Below are positions 20,705 to 22,925 of a DNA stretch of 22,925 bases, in pieces. Position 1 is the first letter of the stretch, and each line of letters opens with the position of its first letter. The translations under genes and the position numbers were made by a program. Below the pieces are notes generated by a model that saw only the letters and a list, made by a program, of their open reading frames with translations, was not told the origin of the DNA and searched no databases. The stretch lies in NCBI GenBank assembly GCA_043808565.1, contig JAZDEQ010000051.1:1-22925 (forward strand), written 5' to 3'. The DNA comes from UBA12403 sp043808565 (GTDB taxonomy: Bacteria > Patescibacteriota > Patescibacteriia > UBA9934 > GWF2-40-263).

Positions 20705-21172
20705 TTATCGAGCAAAGTGGGCGAAGGCTTTGTTGGCTTCGGCCATGCGTTGGACATCGGCTTTTTTCTTAAAGGCATCACCCTCGCCTTTAGCGGCGGC
20801 CATTAATTCGTCGGCTAATTTTTGGGCCATAGGTCGGCCTTTTTTGGCTCGAGCCACATCTAAAATCCAACGGAACGACAAAGCCAAGCGACGTTCACCA
20901 CGCACTGGCATAGGAATTTGATAGTTAGCACCACCAACTCGTTTGGATTTAACCTCAAGAGATGGCGAGGTGTTTTTGACAGCGTTTTCAAAAATCTCGA
21001 CCGGATCGGCCTTGGTTTTTTCGGAAATAATATCAAAGGCAGTATAAACAATGGCTTGAGCCACGGTTTTTTTACCGTCTTCCATGATGTAGTTAATAAA
21101 TTTGGCGACTTGAGCATTGCCGAATTTGGCATCTGGGGCAATATCTCGCGCCGAAGCAGATTTTCCACGCAT
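20705..21172 (-). CDS. rpsG: 30S ribosomal protein S7 (uS7)
   Basis: S7 is the primary assembly protein for the head of the small subunit and contacts mRNA and tRNA at the exit site. The product has 155 residues, the usual length. Motifs are the start MRGKSASARDIAPDAKFGNA, then KFINYIMEDGKKTVAQ, SPSLEVKSKRVGGANYQIPM, and PMAQKLADELMAAAKGEGDAFKKK with the conserved end EANKAFAHFAR. It lies between rpsL and fusA, the usual str-operon order. Confidence 0.97.
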   Translation of the reverse strand: MRGKSASARDIAPDAKFGNAQVAKFINYIMEDGKKTVAQAIVYTAFDIISEKTKADPVEIFENAVKNTSPSLEVKSKRVGGANYQIPMPVRGERRLALSFRWILDVARAKKGRPMAQKLADELMAAAKGEGDAFKKKADVQRMAEANKAFAHFAR

Positions 21173-21217
21173 AAATGTTTAACCTTCGGCCGGTTAGCTT
21201 CCCCGCCCCTCGATTGG

Positions 21218-21236
21218 CCTCGGGACTATCCCGAGG
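21218..21236. repeat. Perfect palindromic hairpin between rpsL and rpsG
   Basis: CCTCGGGA and TCCCGAGG form an 8-bp stem around CTA. It is GC-rich in an A+T-rich region and has no T-tract, so it is more like a REP-type element or a processing site than a terminator. A smaller CTCC-GCC-GGAG hairpin lies nearby at about 21260-21270. Confidence 0.6.
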
Positions 21237-21283
21237 AATCATAGGCTGCGTGTTGGGTACTCCGCCGGAGGCATTGTTAAAGT

Positions 21284-21395
21284 GATGGAGTGGTGGAGTT
21301 GTGGAGTGACGGAGTGTTGGAATTTTTAATTCTTTAAGATGTAAAGAATTAAATATCTTCCATAACTCCACGACTCCATCACTCCAAGACTCCAC
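21284..21395. repeat. Inverted arrays of 8-bp tandem repeats around a 12-bp hairpin
   Basis: Five 8-base units of the form GNTGGAGT run from 21284 to 21323 (GATGGAGT, GGTGGAGT, TGTGGAGT, GACGGAGT, GTTGGAAT). After a perfect 12-bp stem-loop (21325-21336 with 21342-21353, loop AGATG), four inverted units (AACTCCAC, GACTCCAT, CACTCCAA, GACTCCAC) run from 21364 to 21395. The whole element can fold into one long imperfect hairpin. It lies just after the rpsL stop. Confidence 0.75.
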
Positions 21396-21406
21396 GACTA
21401 GATTAA

Positions 21407-21838
21407 TTACTTTTTAACTTTAGCTTTTGGTTTTTTGGCGCCGTAAATTGAACGACTGCGATTACGATTGGCTACACCCTGGGTATCGTAACGACCGCGA
21501 ACAATGTGATAACGAACGCCAGGTAAGTCTTTAACTCGGCCACCACGAATCATAACAATGGAGTGCTCCTGAAGATTGTGGCCTTCGCCAGGAATGTAAG
21601 CAGTAACTTCCATACCATTAGAAAGTCGAACACGGGCAATTTTACGAATGGCTGAGTTTGGTTTTTTTGGTGTCATGGTGGTAACTTTAACACAAACACC
21701 GCGTTTAAAAGCCGCACCGGCCGCAATTTCGTTGCGCTTGCGATGAAGAGAGTCAAGAGAAAACTGTAAAGCCGGCGACTTACTCTTGGCAGTCTTAGAT
21801 GTACGACCCTTACGAATTAATTGATTAATTGTAGGCAT
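21407..21838 (-). CDS. rpsL: 30S ribosomal protein S12 (uS12)
   Basis: S12 lies by the decoding centre and affects accuracy. The product has 143 residues, against 124 in E. coli. The start MPTINQLIRKGR and the motifs TPKKPNSAIRK, PGEGHNLQEHSIVMIRGGRVK and DLPGVRYHIVRG are intact, including the lysines linked to streptomycin resistance. The extra length is an insertion of about 15 residues (FSLDSLHRKRNEIAAGAA) between PALQ and FKRGVC. I recall similar insertions in Parcubacteria S12, which supports the taxonomy. It has its own upstream promoter and leads the str cluster. Confidence 0.97.
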   Translation of the reverse strand: MPTINQLIRKGRTSKTAKSKSPALQFSLDSLHRKRNEIAAGAAFKRGVCVKVTTMTPKKPNSAIRKIARVRLSNGMEVTAYIPGEGHNLQEHSIVMIRGGRVKDLPGVRYHIVRGRYDTQGVANRNRSRSIYGAKKPKAKVKK

Positions 21839-21846
21839 ATTTTGGG

Positions 21847-21880
21847 AATGTCAAATTTCAAAATGACAAATGTCAAATGA
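21847..21880. repeat. TGTCAAAT-type short repeats in the rpsL leader
   Basis: TGTCAAAT occurs twice in direct orientation (21849-21856 and 21871-21878) and overlaps the palindrome TGACAAATGTCA (21864-21875). Sequences of this type are common between genes of A+T-rich genomes. It could also be an operator because it lies between the rpsL promoter and the start codon. Confidence 0.45.
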
Positions 21881-21905
21881 AGGATTGTTACTTTTTGATG
21901 GCGAA

Positions 21906-21934
21906 AGATTAACATGGTGGCTGTACTTAGTCAA
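21906..21934 (-). promoter_or_regulatory. Probable promoter of rpsL-rpsG-fusA
   Basis: On the minus strand TTGACT (21929-21934, 5 of 6) is separated by 17 bases from TAATCT (21906-21911), and TG one base before the -10 makes it an extended -10. The predicted leader is about 60 bases. Confidence 0.55.
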
Positions 21935-21979
21935 GAAAAGGTGGGTATTTTTGGGGGAAAAGAAACAAGTCACTAATAA

Positions 21980-22645
21980 TTACAAAACAAACGGTAGGAT
22001 ATTTGCCCCCAACAAAAACATTAGGGCTGAATTAACCAAATAATCCAAAAAGAAAAAAATGTTAATGCCCACAAAAGATAAAACAATCAAAATCATGAGT
22101 AAATTTTGACCGCGCGATTCAATTAGCTGGCCGAGTCTTGGATTATGAAGAAAAGTATCAAAAATTGCATGCCAAATTTTTGAACCATCGAGTGGCGGCA
22201 GTGGAATCAAATTAAAAAACAACAAACCAAGATTAAGAATTATCAATTGGAACAAAAAGATAGCTAAAAGATTGTCGCCAGAAAAAATCCCTAGACCAAA
22301 AAATAACCGAAGTATACATGCCGCAACTACTGCTGACAAAAGGTTGGCCGCCGGCCCAGCCAAAGCCACCAAAACTCCATCCCAACGTGGATTTTTTAAA
22401 TGATACGGATTAAACGGAACTGGCTTAGCCCAACCATAGCCGATTAAAAGCAGAGCAATAAAACCAACCGGGTCAATGTGTTTAAGCGGATTAAGTGACA
22501 AACGTCCAGCCGCTTCGGCTGTAAAATCGTGGCGGAGATAAGCAACATAAGCATGAAAAAATTCATGAATCGTTAAAGCAAACAAAACAGCCGCTAACCA
22601 AGTGATGGCTAATAACGGCTCGGAAAAGAGGAGGGTGAAAAACAT
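21980..22645 (-). CDS. Putative site-2 protease-type membrane metalloprotease (M50 family)
   Basis: M50 proteases cut proteins within or next to the membrane and take part in regulated intramembrane proteolysis. The product has 221 residues, mostly membrane-spanning, in about five to six hydrophobic segments. The zinc motif HEFFH is at residues 27-31 inside the first core helix, and the second conserved motif reads NLIPLPPLDG at 145-154, with D153 as third ligand. No PDZ domain or extra soluble domain is seen, so it fits the short M50B form. The ATG at 22645 has no Shine-Dalgarno site. It precedes rpsL but is separated by that gene's promoter, so it is likely its own unit. The substrate is unknown. 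Confidence 0.9.
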   Translation of the reverse strand: MFFTLLFSEPLLAITWLAAVLFALTIHEFFHAYVAYLRHDFTAEAAGRLSLNPLKHIDPVGFIALLLIGYGWAKPVPFNPYHLKNPRWDGVLVALAGPAANLLSAVVAACILRLFFGLGIFSGDNLLAIFLFQLIILNLGLLFFNLIPLPPLDGSKIWHAIFDTFLHNPRLGQLIESRGQNLLMILIVLSFVGINIFFFLDYLVNSALMFLLGANILPFVL

Positions 22646-22925
22646 AACTGGGATTTTTGGGATTTAAAGGATTTACCTGATTATTGGTTTTTTGTTTTTT
22701 TAGAGTTTAAAAACTATCAGGATTAGAGGCTTGATTGGATTTTTGAATTTGGTAAGACCTAAAAAATACCATGGATAATAGTAGCGAGACCACTGCAAAA
22801 CTCGGAGGCCTTTTTTACTTTCCCCATTTAATCGTCATTTAGCCTCTAAAATAGGGATTAAAACAAACAAAAAGGCTATTTTTTATTTTTTCTTCCCACT
22901 TTGAAAGAAAAAATTTTCAAAAAAA
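22646..22925. other. Gene-free right end
   Basis: No convincing ORF is seen on either strand. TAGCCT (22839-22844) and AGGCTA (about 22873-22878) could pair with a long loop, followed by a T-rich tract, which might be a weak plus-strand terminator, but I would not rely on it. The segment around 22784-22812, GAGACCACTGCAAAA and then CTCGGAGGCC, is distinctive but unexplained. Confidence 0.4.

Noticed and set aside
21284..21395. CRISPR array
   Set aside because: The units are only 8 bases with no spacers, arranged as inverted arrays about a hairpin. No cas gene is present.
22784..22812. Insertion sequence end at the right edge
   Set aside because: The sequence is distinctive, but no matching inverted end or transposase is in the window.

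Overview
The window looks like a chromosomal segment from a Candidate Phyla Radiation (Patescibacteria) bacterium, most likely a Parcubacteria-type lineage. Four observations support this. The str-S10-spc ribosomal protein cluster runs from rpsL to secY on the minus strand but has no rpmD (L30) between rpsE and rplO. S12 carries an insertion of about 15 residues before its KRGVC motif. Almost no gene has a Shine-Dalgarno sequence. The intergenic gaps hold several small dispersed inverted repeats. TGA is used as a stop, so this is not one of the recoded lineages. Placement below superphylum level is inference.

Reading along the minus strand from the right: an M50-type membrane protease (22645-21980), then rpsL, rpsG and fusA, each separated by repeat-bearing gaps; a bidirectional terminator (18331-18361); two isolated transcription cassettes of unknown function (18314-16731 and 16696-16209); an acidic Phd-like hypothetical gene and tuf with its own promoter; rpsJ; a 258-bp gap; and then a tight run rplC-rplD-rplW-rplB-rpsS-rplV-rpsC-rplP-rpmC-rpsQ-rplN-rplX-rplE-rpsN-rpsH-rplF-rplR-rpsE-rplO-secY ending at a strong terminator (3309-3337). 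A new extended -10 promoter then drives adk and map, followed by ruvX and recO. The only convincing plus-strand gene is a higher-GC hypothetical cassette (11-536) with its own consensus promoter, Shine-Dalgarno site and terminator.

Most of the genes build the translation machinery: 30S and 50S proteins, EF-Tu, EF-G, the SecY channel and methionine aminopeptidase. RecO and RuvX belong to DNA repair.

The most unusual part is 16.2-18.4 kb. Two unrelated hypothetical genes are preceded by nearly identical promoter modules in which a homopolymeric G run (10 and 15 Gs) fills the spacer between the -35 and -10 boxes. This is the architecture of phase-variable promoters. Both genes also have a reading-frame ambiguity. 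One has an A-AAA-AAG slippery heptamer, with a continuation of the protein in the -1 frame. The other has a run of eight Gs just after the start, which decides which of two ATGs is in frame. This is inferred from sequence alone; homopolymer errors in the assembly are the main alternative.
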